In this document: piece by piece, positions 1 through 6,202 of the stretch | Position numbering within the stretch: position 1 is the stretch's first letter | Layout: the number at the start of each line of letters is the position of its first letter | Assembly: GCA_007127595.1 (NCBI GenBank) | Contig: SKZA01000014.1 | Span: 1 to 7,138, forward strand | Source of the DNA: Kiritimatiellia bacterium | GTDB lineage: Bacteria > Verrucomicrobiota > Kiritimatiellia > SLAD01 | Reading direction: 5' to 3' | Length of the DNA: 7,138 nucleotides | The notes under the pieces: generated by a model | Told to the model about the DNA's origin: nothing | The model's input: the letters and a program-made list of their open reading frames with translations, nothing else | Database searches by the model: none | Position numbers and translations under genes: made by a program

Positions 1-51
1 CCTGCCGCGCCGAAGGCGCGGGCTGGAGCTTTACCACTAAGCTACGCCCGC
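1..51 (-). tRNA. tRNA-Gly-like gene, 5' half, aberrant anticodon arm, cut by window edge
   Basis: Read on the minus strand from 51, the sequence begins like a bacterial tRNA-Gly: a 7-base acceptor strand GCGGGCG, the linker TA, a D arm GCTT-AGTGGTA-AAGC, one T, then the anticodon-stem strand CCAGC (26-22). The usual 7-base loop with T at position 33 does not follow. Instead there is a GC-rich hairpin, CCGCGCC-TTC-GGCGCGG (21-5). After it comes GCAGG (5-1), one base different from the expected partner strand GCTGG. The T arm and 3' acceptor strand would lie outside the window. A promoter-like sequence upstream suggests a transcribed gene. It could be a tRNA with an insertion in the anticodon loop, a decayed tRNA, or an assembly fold-back at a contig end. 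The Gly identity rests only on the 5' half, and no anticodon can be read. Confidence 0.5.
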
Positions 52-70
52 ACCATCAAAGATCGAAAAT

Positions 71-99
71 TGGATACCGCACCATGCGAACGACGTCAA
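71..99 (-). promoter_or_regulatory. Putative sigma70-type promoter for the tRNA-like gene
   Basis: On the minus strand TTGACG (99-94) matches the -35 consensus at five of six bases. A 17-base spacer separates it from TATCCA (76-71), a weak -10 with only the TAT matching. The -10 ends about 20 bases before the first tRNA base at 51, leaving room for a short leader. Spacing and position fit a tRNA promoter, but the -10 is poor. Confidence 0.35.
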
Positions 100-248
100 A
101 TGTTTTGAGAAAAGATCAGGGGAAGGCGCGTTCAACCGGAATGGCCGCCGAAATAGACGACGCAGCTCACGCTGCAGAACGAAACGAATGAAAGTTGGGG
201 ATAGGTTATACGCGCATTATGCCACCGGTCGAGTCATTCGTTTGATCC

Positions 249-941
249 TCAACCGTCCGGATCTTCTCCGTCCCTCTCGCCGTAGCGCTCGAAGCGGTGA
301 CGGACAATTTCGCCTTTGATCATATAAATGACGTCCTCGGCGATGTTGGTCGCGTGATCGCCAACCCGCTCCAAGTGACGCGATATGGACAGCAGGTGGA
401 TCAAAGCGTCGACATGCTGCGGTTCGCGGCGAATGCTGTCCTTGATCTGTTCGTACATCTCCCGGTTAATCTGGTCCACTTCATCATCCGACTCGCGTAC
501 ATGCCGCGCCAGTTTAAGATCCTGGCGCAGCAATGCGTCAAGACTTTCCCGTAACATCGTCGTGGCCTTTTCTGCCATGGTTACGAAATCAAAGCCCGTA
601 CTCGGCATGGCCTTGCCGGACAGGAAGATGGCCCGCTCCGCGATATTCACGGCCAGATCGCCGATGCGTTCGAGGTCGTTGTTGATCTTGAGCACAGCGA
701 TGATGAATCGCAGATCGTGCGCCACCGGCTGGTGCAGAGCGAGAATCTTGAGGCACTCCTCTTCCACATCCACCTCGGCGTGATCGATGGCATGATCCTC
801 CTCGAGTACATCGCTCGCCTGTTTGACGTTCCGCGTCATCAGGGCTTGAACCGCGTGCTCCAATTGTATCTCCACACGGCTGCTCAACTGAAGGATCATC
901 TCCTTGAGATAATCGACTTCTTTGATGAAATGTACGGTCAT
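249..941 (-). CDS. phoU: Phosphate transport/signalling accessory protein PhoU
   Basis: A 230-residue cytoplasmic, all-helical protein of normal PhoU length. It has the family's two repeated metal-binding helix motifs: NNDLERIGDLAVNIAE at about residues 88-102 and SRHLERVGDHATNIAE at about 187-202, each with the conserved E-R-x-G-D core. In known systems PhoU interacts with PstB and the sensor kinase PhoR, represses the Pho regulon when phosphate is plentiful, and limits Pst uptake. I place the start at the ATG at 941, giving MTVHFIKEVD, because GGAG at 952-949 lies 7 bases upstream. A longer reading from the ATG at 977 would overlap pstB by 23 bases and has a poorly spaced ribosome site. The gene begins 13 bases after pstB ends and is the last gene of the operon. 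The C-terminus is charged (RFERYGERDGEDPDG). Identity is secure; the start is likely. Confidence 0.96.
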   Translation of the reverse strand: MTVHFIKEVDYLKEMILQLSSRVEIQLEHAVQALMTRNVKQASDVLEEDHAIDHAEVDVEEECLKILALHQPVAHDLRFIIAVLKINNDLERIGDLAVNIAERAIFLSGKAMPSTGFDFVTMAEKATTMLRESLDALLRQDLKLARHVRESDDEVDQINREMYEQIKDSIRREPQHVDALIHLLSISRHLERVGDHATNIAEDVIYMIKGEIVRHRFERYGERDGEDPDG

Positions 942-948
942 GGTCTCG

Positions 949-952
949 CTCC
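949..952 (-). promoter_or_regulatory. Ribosome binding site that sets the phoU start
   Basis: GGAG on the minus strand, 7 bases before the ATG at 941, within the 13-base gap after the pstB stop. It favours the 941 start over the longer in-frame ATG at 977. Confidence 0.7.
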
Positions 953-954
953 GA

Positions 955-1818
955 TCATCCGAACCGACCCGAGACATAGGCCTCGGTCTGCGGTTCCGAC
1001 GGTTTCATGAATATCTTTTCGGTGTCGTCGTACTCGATCAGTTGCCCCATGTAGAGGAACGCCGTCTTGTCAGAGACCCGCGCCGCCTGCTGCATGTTGT
1101 GGGTGACGATGATGATCGTGTAATCCTTTTTGAGGTCATGGATCAAGTCCTCGATCTTGCCGGTGGCGATCGGGTCGAGGGCCGAACAGGGTTCGTCCAT
1201 CAACAGGATCTCGGGCCGATTGGCGATGGCGCGGGCGATGCACAGCCGCTGCATCTGGCCGCCGGACAGGCTGAACGCGCTTTCCTGTAGGCGGTCTTTC
1301 ACCTCGTCCCACAGCGCCGCGGCCTTCAAGGAGGTTTCAACGGTTTCATCGAGTTCCGACTTCCTGTTCCGCCCGGCCACACGCAAGCTGTATACGATGT
1401 TTTCGTAAATAGATTTTGGAAACGGATTGGATTTCTGAAAGACCATTCCGATCCGTTTGCGAAGGGAAATGACTTCCAGAAAAGGATCATAGATGCTTTG
1501 GCCCTCAATCAGGACATCGCCCTTGTGCGATATGCCGTCGATGAGATCGTTCATGCGGTTGATGTTGCGCAAGAGCGTGGATTTTCCGCAGCCGGACGGG
1601 CCGATCAGGGCGGTGACGTGCCGTTCAGGGAACGCCATGTTGAGATCGAACAGGACCTGGTTCGGACCATAGAAGAAGCTGTAGTCCTTCACCTCGATAT
1701 GGTTCGGATTAAACGCATCCTTGGCGACGGCATTTTGCCGCGCCACCTCGGGTCGGCGCTGTTGCACATCCTTCAGGGATGCGGCATGCGTTGGTGTTTC
1801 GTTTTCCATCGTCATCAT
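955..1818 (-). CDS. pstB: Phosphate ABC transporter ATP-binding protein PstB
   Basis: ATPase subunit that powers phosphate import by hydrolysing ATP on the cytoplasmic face of the PstC-PstA channel. With the ATG at 1818 as start it has 287 residues. An N-terminal extension of about 40 residues (rich in polar residues and Ala) precedes the ABC domain, longer than in compact homologues of about 260 residues. The motifs occur in order: Walker A GPSGCGKST (about 73-81), Q-loop in VFQKSNPFP (Q at about 128), signature LSGGQMQR (about 184-191; many PstB have LSGGQQQR), Walker B ILLMDEP (about 204-210), D-loop SALD, and the H-loop His of VTHNMQQA (about 240). All catalytic motifs are intact. The frame is open back to a TTG at 1833 that overlaps the pstA stop, but GGAGG at 1828-1824 points to ATG 1818 or ATG 1815. 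The gene starts 11 bases after pstA, which suggests translational coupling. Confidence 0.97.
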   Translation of the reverse strand: MMTMENETPTHAASLKDVQQRRPEVARQNAVAKDAFNPNHIEVKDYSFFYGPNQVLFDLNMAFPERHVTALIGPSGCGKSTLLRNINRMNDLIDGISHKGDVLIEGQSIYDPFLEVISLRKRIGMVFQKSNPFPKSIYENIVYSLRVAGRNRKSELDETVETSLKAAALWDEVKDRLQESAFSLSGGQMQRLCIARAIANRPEILLMDEPCSALDPIATGKIEDLIHDLKKDYTIIIVTHNMQQAARVSDKTAFLYMGQLIEYDDTEKIFMKPSEPQTEAYVSGRFG

Positions 1819-1823
1819 ATTTG

Positions 1824-1828
1824 CCTCC
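1824..1828 (-). promoter_or_regulatory. Ribosome binding site that sets the pstB start
   Basis: GGAGG on the minus strand, 5 bases before the ATG at 1818 and 8 before the ATG at 1815. It overlaps the upstream ATG at 1830 and lies just past the pstA stop (TGA, 1832-1830). It makes the TTG (1833) and ATG (1830) starts unlikely. Confidence 0.7.
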
Positions 1829-1829
1829 A

Positions 1830-3563
1830 TCAAAACGTCCCCGCCGCATATTTCTTCCTCAGATGATTTCGCACCATGATTGCGGTCAGATTCAATACGA
1901 TCACCACCAGGATCAAAACCAGCGTCGTGGCAAAGACCATCGGCTTGGCCGCCTCGGAATCCGGCGACTGGAAGCCCAAGTCATAAATATGAAAACCCAG
2001 ATGCATGAATTTGCGTTCCAAATGAATAAAGGGGAACATGCCGTCGATCGGCAAATTCGGCGCCAACGCCACGACGCCGACCAACATCAGGGGCGCGACC
2101 TCCCCCGCCCCGCGGGCCATGGCGAGAACCAAGCCCGTAAGGATGCCGGGCGCGGAGGCCGGCAGTACCAGATGCTGAATGGTCTGCCACTTGGACGCCC
2201 CGCACGCGAGCGAGCCTTCCCGAATGCCGCGCGACACCGCCGCCAACGCTTCTTCGGTGGCGACGATCACGACCGGCACGGTCATCAAGGCCAACGTCAG
2301 CGACGCCCACAATATGCCGCCGGTCCCGAACGTCGGGGTGGGCAGCCCTTTCGGATAAAACAATTGATCGATCGTGCCGCCGACGAAATAGACGAAGAAG
2401 CCCAACCCGAAAATGCCGAACACGATGGAGGGCACACCCGCGAGGTTGTTGATGGCGATGCGCACTGAACGGACCAAAGGCCCCTGTTTCGCGTATTCCC
2501 GCAGATAAATCGCCGCCATGACGCCGAAAGGCATAACCGCGATGCTCATAATCAGCGTCATGACGAATGTCCCGAAGATGGCCGGGAAGATCCCGCCTTC
2601 CGTATTGGCCTCGCGCGGATGTCCGCTCAGGAAGTCCCAGATATGAGCGAAGAAATGGCGGGTTTTGCCGAGCACGGAGAGTTGATTTGGATAGTAATAC
2701 GACACGAGATCGCCGACCGGCATGGACCGTTGCTGCCCGGTAATCACCTCGTAAACCAGCGTGTGCTCCCGCTGTTTCGCGCGCAGTTCGCCGGCGCGAT
2801 CGGCCAGCGGTTGGTACTCCGCTTGCAGGTCGGCCATGCGTTCGCGCACCGCCGCGAGAGCGGCTTCATCGGCGGCCGAGCGTTCGTCGAGTCGCTGGTA
2901 GAAGCGCTCTTCCAATTCCAGATCGCGCATTTGTAGATTGATACGTCCGATCTGATGACGTTCGATCCGGCTAATCTGCGTGCGCCGCGAAACGACCTCA
3001 CGCACCAGTCGTTTCAACTCGGTGTCGAAATCGGCATCATCGACCGATACGACGTTTCCGGCTGAATCCTCAATGCGCACGGGGAAGAAGAGGGCGTCCC
3101 CCCATTCCATGCGTTCCGCGCGAATGACATTCTTCGGATAAGATACGTCCACGATGTCACCCGCGTTGAAGAACGCGAAAGCTTGCCCAAAAGCGTCGCG
3201 ATTTCCGAGAAAGAGTTGTTTCTCCCGGCGATTCGCCGGATGGGGGCTTTCCATTTGTTCGGGCGTCAGGTCGCGCACGTCCCGCGCCTGTTCCAAAGTG
3301 ATCACGCCCATCGTGCGGGTTCCGCCCATGAACCGCGTGGGACCGTCTTCACGGAACTCCACCACGGCCACGTTGCGCGGCCAGAACACGCCGATGCCGT
3401 TGTAGGCGATCAGTCCCAACAGGAACAGAATCATGAACAGACCGATGGCCAGCCCCATGGCGGTGACCCATACGTACACCTCGCCGACGGGCTTGACGGG
3501 CGCGTTGTTCGCTGCGCGCGGTGGCCGTGCAACGGGCCTTGGTTCTTCCAATACGGTGCTCAT
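1830..3563 (-). CDS. pstA: Phosphate ABC transporter permease PstA, long form with periplasmic coiled-coil domain
   Basis: Inner-membrane channel subunit that pairs with PstC. At 577 residues it is about twice the size of the E. coli type (about 300). The N-terminus is cytoplasmic, with a first membrane segment at about 33-56. A predicted periplasmic insert follows at about 57-325. Its part at about 180-265 is rich in charged and heptad-like residues (LKRLVREVVSRRTQISRI, then LEERFYQRLDE) and looks like a coiled coil. The permease core follows, with membrane segments at about 328-353, 373-395, 416-435, 470-500 and 543-563. The EAA loop that docks on PstB is at about 437-469 (EEALAAVSRGIREGSLACGASKWQ, ending VLPAS). 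Enlarged PstA proteins of this kind are known from Pseudomonas-like pst operons. The start at ATG 3563 fits the topology, but no Shine-Dalgarno site precedes it: heptamer repeats run to within two bases of the start codon. Confidence 0.95.
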   Translation of the reverse strand: MSTVLEEPRPVARPPRAANNAPVKPVGEVYVWVTAMGLAIGLFMILFLLGLIAYNGIGVFWPRNVAVVEFREDGPTRFMGGTRTMGVITLEQARDVRDLTPEQMESPHPANRREKQLFLGNRDAFGQAFAFFNAGDIVDVSYPKNVIRAERMEWGDALFFPVRIEDSAGNVVSVDDADFDTELKRLVREVVSRRTQISRIERHQIGRINLQMRDLELEERFYQRLDERSAADEAALAAVRERMADLQAEYQPLADRAGELRAKQREHTLVYEVITGQQRSMPVGDLVSYYYPNQLSVLGKTRHFFAHIWDFLSGHPREANTEGGIFPAIFGTFVMTLIMSIAVMPFGVMAAIYLREYAKQGPLVRSVRIAINNLAGVPSIVFGIFGLGFFVYFVGGTIDQLFYPKGLPTPTFGTGGILWASLTLALMTVPVVIVATEEALAAVSRGIREGSLACGASKWQTIQHLVLPASAPGILTGLVLAMARGAGEVAPLMLVGVVALAPNLPIDGMFPFIHLERKFMHLGFHIYDLGFQSPDSEAAKPMVFATTLVLILVVIVLNLTAIMVRNHLRKKYAAGTF

Positions 3564-3565
3564 TC

Positions 3566-3614
3566 CAGTGTTCAGTGTTCAGTGTTCAGTGTTCGGCGTT
3601 CAGTGTTCGGTGTT
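3566..3614. repeat. Tandem heptamer array, 7 copies of CAGTGTT
   Basis: Seven head-to-tail 7-base units on the plus strand. Five are exact CAGTGTT (starting at 3566, 3573, 3580, 3587, 3601), one is CGGCGTT (3594) and one CGGTGTT (3608); a partial unit CAG follows to 3617. On the coding strand these read as AACACTG-type units and occupy the whole region where the pstA ribosome site would be, ending two bases before the start codon. A short inverted array of the same unit lies at 3797-3820. Confidence 0.95.
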
Positions 3615-3815
3615 CAGGCGAACAGGACATGTGGAGGAACCAGAGTCATGTCGAGCGAAGTCACGACCGCAAAGCGTGTCGGGACGCAGTCGAGACATCT
3701 CGCGGCCCATCGGCCAAGATCGAGATCCCTCGACTTCGCTCGGGATGACAGTGAATCATGCATAAGTTTTTCAATCACAGCCCGGCGTCATGTCTACTGA
3801 ACACCGAACACTGAA
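3599..3815. repeat. Perfect 19-base inverted repeat framing the pstC-pstA spacer
   Basis: The plus-strand segment 3599-3617 (TTCAGTGTTCGGTGTTCAG) is exactly the reverse complement of 3797-3815 (CTGAACACCGAACACTGAA), with 179 bases between. The arms consist of the CAGTGTT/CGGTGTT heptamers. A further short match, GACATG at 3626-3631 and CATGTC at 3789-3794, lies just inside. The arms enclose the palindromic element at 3645-3749, so the spacer is a set of nested inverted repeats. Confidence 0.92.
3645..3749. repeat. 105-base imperfect palindromic (REP- or MITE-like) element
   Basis: The outer arms are GTCATGTCGAGCGAAGTC (3645-3662) and GACTTCGCTCGGGATGAC (3732-3749), complementary at 16 of 18 positions. 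An inner pair follows: GTCGAGACATCTCG (3689-3702) with CGAGATCCCTCGAC (3721-3734), complementary at 12 of 14; it shares three bases with the right outer arm. At the apex GGCC (3704-3707) can pair with GGCC (3712-3715). No coding frame in it looks real and I see no target-site duplication. The TCGACTTCGCTCGGGATGAC-type arm looks to me like a motif found as a dispersed repeat in various environmental bacterial genomes, but that is recollection, not a search. In the operon transcript it could fold into a long hairpin upstream of pstA. Confidence 0.8.
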
Positions 3816-3820
3816 TACTC
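3797..3820. repeat. Short inverted heptamer array after pstC
   Basis: On the plus strand AACACCG (3800-3806) and AACACTG (3807-3813), then a degenerate AATACTC (3814-3820). These are reverse-complement copies of the heptamers at 3566-3614. The array begins about 10 bases after the pstC stop codon, next to an 8-base G run (coding strand 3830-3823). Confidence 0.8.
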
Positions 3821-3829
3821 CTCCCCCCC

Positions 3830-6133
3830 CTACTCCACCGCCTTATATTTCTCCCTCAAATGCTGGCGCAAAATCTCCGCCGCGGTGTTGACCATGAACG
3901 TCATTAGAAAGAGGACCATTGCGCCGAGAAACAGCGTCCGGTACAGCGTGCCCAAGTACGGCGCTTCGGGCAGTTCCACGGCGATATTCGCCGACAGGGT
4001 GCGCATGCCTGTGAACGGGTTGAAATCGGTGACCGGCGTATTGCCCGTGGCCATGACAACGATCATGGTTTCGCCTACCGCGCGGCCCAATCCGATCATG
4101 ATCGCGGAAAAGATCCCGGCGGAGGCGGTGGGCAATACGATATTGATGGCGGTCTGCCAGCGACTGGCTCCGAGCGCCAGGGAACCTGACCGGAACGCGT
4201 CGGGCACGTTGGAAAGCGCGTCTTCGGTGATGGTAAAGATAATCGGGATCACGGCGAACCCCATCACAAAGCCGACCACGAACGCGTTGCGTTGTTCGAA
4301 GCTCAATCCGGTCACCGTCGGATACCACAACCGGAAATCGGGCACTTGCAGGCCGGTGTTGGGGTCCGTGACCACGAAGAACGCGCGCTCAACTACCGGC
4401 CCCAGAGACCATCCCGCATAAGCCGCAAGACACATGATCGGCGCAAAGGCGAGAAACTCGTAGCCCGGCTTCAAGCAGAGGCGGATGCGTTGGGGCAGAT
4501 TGCCCCATGCATAGCCGAATCCGTACGCGGCAGCGGTCACGCCGATGACCGCGAGGATCACGGAGGGCACGGCGTTACTGACGATCGGGGCCAACCATAA
4601 CGCGGCGAGAAAACCCAGCACCACGGAGGGCAGCGACGCCATGATTTCCATCGTCGGCTTGACGAAACGCTTGATGTCCGGCCGCAGGAACTGGGACGTG
4701 TAGAGTGCCGCCAACAACGCGATGGGCAAGGCGAATACCATGGCATAGAAGGTGCCCTTGAGCGTCCCGATAATGAGCGGGACCAGCGACAGCTTCCGTT
4801 CGAAATCGTCGCGACCGCCCGTGGACTGCCATGAAAACTCCGCAGTGGCCTGTCCTTCATACTGGATCCTCCCGAAATAGGTCTTCCAGCCCGCCTGCGG
4901 ATGCGGGTCGCGCAAGTCATAGGCATGAAGGGTGTGGTCCGTGTCGAGAAAGAGGATGCGGTTGTAGCGAGGACCCAACGCAGCGAACTGCACGTCGAAC
5001 GGCAATTCGTCTTCCCATCGAATGGCTTCCGTCGTTCCGTAACGCAACGACGCCCGACGATCGCTACCGATAAGAAACGCCTTGTTGCGCATGCCGACGG
5101 AATAGAAGGTAGCCCCGGCGGGTAGATCGGGGAAGGTCTTGGTATGCCCCCAAATGCGCATGTCCAAGGTCGGATCGCGAAAAATACTGTAGATCCGGTT
5201 CGCGCCGTCATGAGCGGTCATGACGACGGAGACGTCGCCCAACAGAAAGTTCATACTCGCGATACGCGGATCGGGCCGATCGGCGAACGGAGTGAAGACT
5301 TGTCGTTCGGAGAAGCCACGGCCGTCGAAGTGCAGGAAGCGCACGCGGCCGTCCGCAAACGCGATCAGGAGCGCGTCGGCATCGGAGGGGATCATGATAT
5401 GCCGGGGCTCGCCGTCCAGGAATTCTGTAAGATCGTAACGACCATCCACCGTCAGTTCGCCCGGTCCGAGCAGCGTGCGGCGTTGCGCCAGGGAGACGGC
5501 GTGTAGTTCCGACCGCCCGTTCACGCGTTGGATGGCCGCGAGAATCTTTCGTGTTCCGGAATCGCCGTAGGCGAGGCGTTCCACGGTCATTCCTTGACGG
5601 CCCACGTTCAGCAACGGGGTTTCCCGAAGCGACACCACCACCTGGCGGCCGCCGCGCGCGGGAAAGGTCGGTTGATAGTCGACATTAACAATCGAGAAAC
5701 GGCCATCGGTTGTCCCATAGAGCAAGAATGCCTGGTATTCATTGTAGCGAGCGTAGGCGATCTCGACTTCATCGATAAAGGACGGCGCTTTAACAAAACT
5801 GCCCCGATGATGAGGCCCTCCGATATCGACGGTATCCACGAATCGCAGGGTGCCGTCTTGTTCGAGGAAGAAAGGCAGTTCGGACCATTCGTCCGTGCCC
5901 ATCGTGCGGTAATCTCCCGGGGGTATCGATACGGTCGCCGCAGGTTCCACCCGCGCGCCGCGGAACAGCGGGAAGATCTGCAGCAGAATGAAGAAGAAGA
6001 TGAGGAACACCGCCACAATGATCGCCAAACCGCCCACCTTGATGAAGTGATTCATAAAGCGGTCGAACCACAACGTGGCAGGCGCCACGACGAAGCGTTC
6101 GGGGATGGGCTTCTTTGGGGGGGTCGGCGGCAT
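3830..6133 (-). CDS. pstC: Phosphate ABC transporter permease PstC, long form with large periplasmic beta-rich domain
   Basis: Inner-membrane channel subunit that pairs with PstA. At 767 residues it is more than twice the E. coli type (about 320). After a proline-rich cytoplasmic start (MPPTPPKKPIPERF) there is a membrane segment at about 32-56. A predicted periplasmic domain of about 390 residues follows (57-448). It is full of short alternating strands with recurrent D/G turns (for example DGRVRFLHFDGRGF and TDHTLHAYDLRDP), suggesting a beta-propeller or similar fold. The permease core has membrane segments at about 452-478, 494-518, 522-543, 559-579, 616-636, 669-695 and 729-752. The EAA loop for PstB is at about 637-669 (EDALSNVPDAFRSGSLALGASRWQ, ending VLPTA). 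Similar long PstC proteins occur in Pseudomonas-like operons. An in-frame stop lies upstream and ATG 6133 is the first ATG, but no Shine-Dalgarno site is visible. The stop is TAG, merging into a run of eight G. Confidence 0.95.
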   Translation of the reverse strand: MPPTPPKKPIPERFVVAPATLWFDRFMNHFIKVGGLAIIVAVFLIFFFILLQIFPLFRGARVEPAATVSIPPGDYRTMGTDEWSELPFFLEQDGTLRFVDTVDIGGPHHRGSFVKAPSFIDEVEIAYARYNEYQAFLLYGTTDGRFSIVNVDYQPTFPARGGRQVVVSLRETPLLNVGRQGMTVERLAYGDSGTRKILAAIQRVNGRSELHAVSLAQRRTLLGPGELTVDGRYDLTEFLDGEPRHIMIPSDADALLIAFADGRVRFLHFDGRGFSERQVFTPFADRPDPRIASMNFLLGDVSVVMTAHDGANRIYSIFRDPTLDMRIWGHTKTFPDLPAGATFYSVGMRNKAFLIGSDRRASLRYGTTEAIRWEDELPFDVQFAALGPRYNRILFLDTDHTLHAYDLRDPHPQAGWKTYFGRIQYEGQATAEFSWQSTGGRDDFERKLSLVPLIIGTLKGTFYAMVFALPIALLAALYTSQFLRPDIKRFVKPTMEIMASLPSVVLGFLAALWLAPIVSNAVPSVILAVIGVTAAAYGFGYAWGNLPQRIRLCLKPGYEFLAFAPIMCLAAYAGWSLGPVVERAFFVVTDPNTGLQVPDFRLWYPTVTGLSFEQRNAFVVGFVMGFAVIPIIFTITEDALSNVPDAFRSGSLALGASRWQTAINIVLPTASAGIFSAIMIGLGRAVGETMIVVMATGNTPVTDFNPFTGMRTLSANIAVELPEAPYLGTLYRTLFLGAMVLFLMTFMVNTAAEILRQHLREKYKAVE

Positions 6134-6150
6134 GCTGCAACGTTGGCTTG

Positions 6151-6191
6151 GGGTTCAGGGTTCAGCCAGTTATCAGCCGAACCCTGAACCC
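6151..6191 (-). promoter_or_regulatory. Intercistronic hairpin between pstS and pstC
   Basis: GGGTTCAGGGTTC (6151-6163) and GAACCCTGAACCC (6179-6191) form a perfect 13-base inverted repeat with a 15-base loop. It starts about 11 bases after the pstS stop codon on the coding strand and ends about 18 bases before the pstC start. Each arm is nearly two copies of the heptamer GGGTTCA. No run of U follows, so it is not a standard intrinsic terminator. By analogy with other binding-protein operons it could protect the pstS end of the mRNA or weaken read-through, giving more PstS than permease; that role is inference. Confidence 0.75.
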
Positions 6192-6202
6192 TCCCCCCCT
6201 GA

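Noticed and set aside
1..51. Group I intron in the tRNA-like gene
   Set aside because: No U at a plausible 5' splice site in the loop and no recognisable intron start; the window ends too soon to test it, so it is left only as one possibility.
162..175. Small hairpin GCAGC-TCAC-GCTGC after phoU, a possible terminator
   Set aside because: Only five base pairs and no T tract on either strand; too weak to call a terminator for the operon.
942..977. Longer phoU reading starting at the ATG at 977
   Set aside because: It would overlap pstB by 23 bases and has poor ribosome-site spacing; the ATG at 941 has a well-placed GGAG and gives the usual family N-terminus.
3755..3780. AT-rich patch with TTGAAA on the minus strand, a possible internal promoter for pstA
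   Set aside because: No convincing -10 box at a suitable distance on the coding strand.
3433..3800. Plus-strand open frames across the pstA start and the pstC-pstA spacer
   Set aside because: They translate repeat sequence (Cys/Ser/Val/Phe runs from the heptamers), have no family resemblance, and run antisense to pstA.
3566..3815. CRISPR array
   Set aside because: The repeats are 7-base tandem units without spacers, and no cas genes are present.
3795..3830. Possible leader peptide: GGAGG in the G tract followed by GTG and five codons before a stop
   Set aside because: The short frame VFGVQ lies wholly within repeat heptamers; the match to a ribosome site is probably a by-product of the G run.
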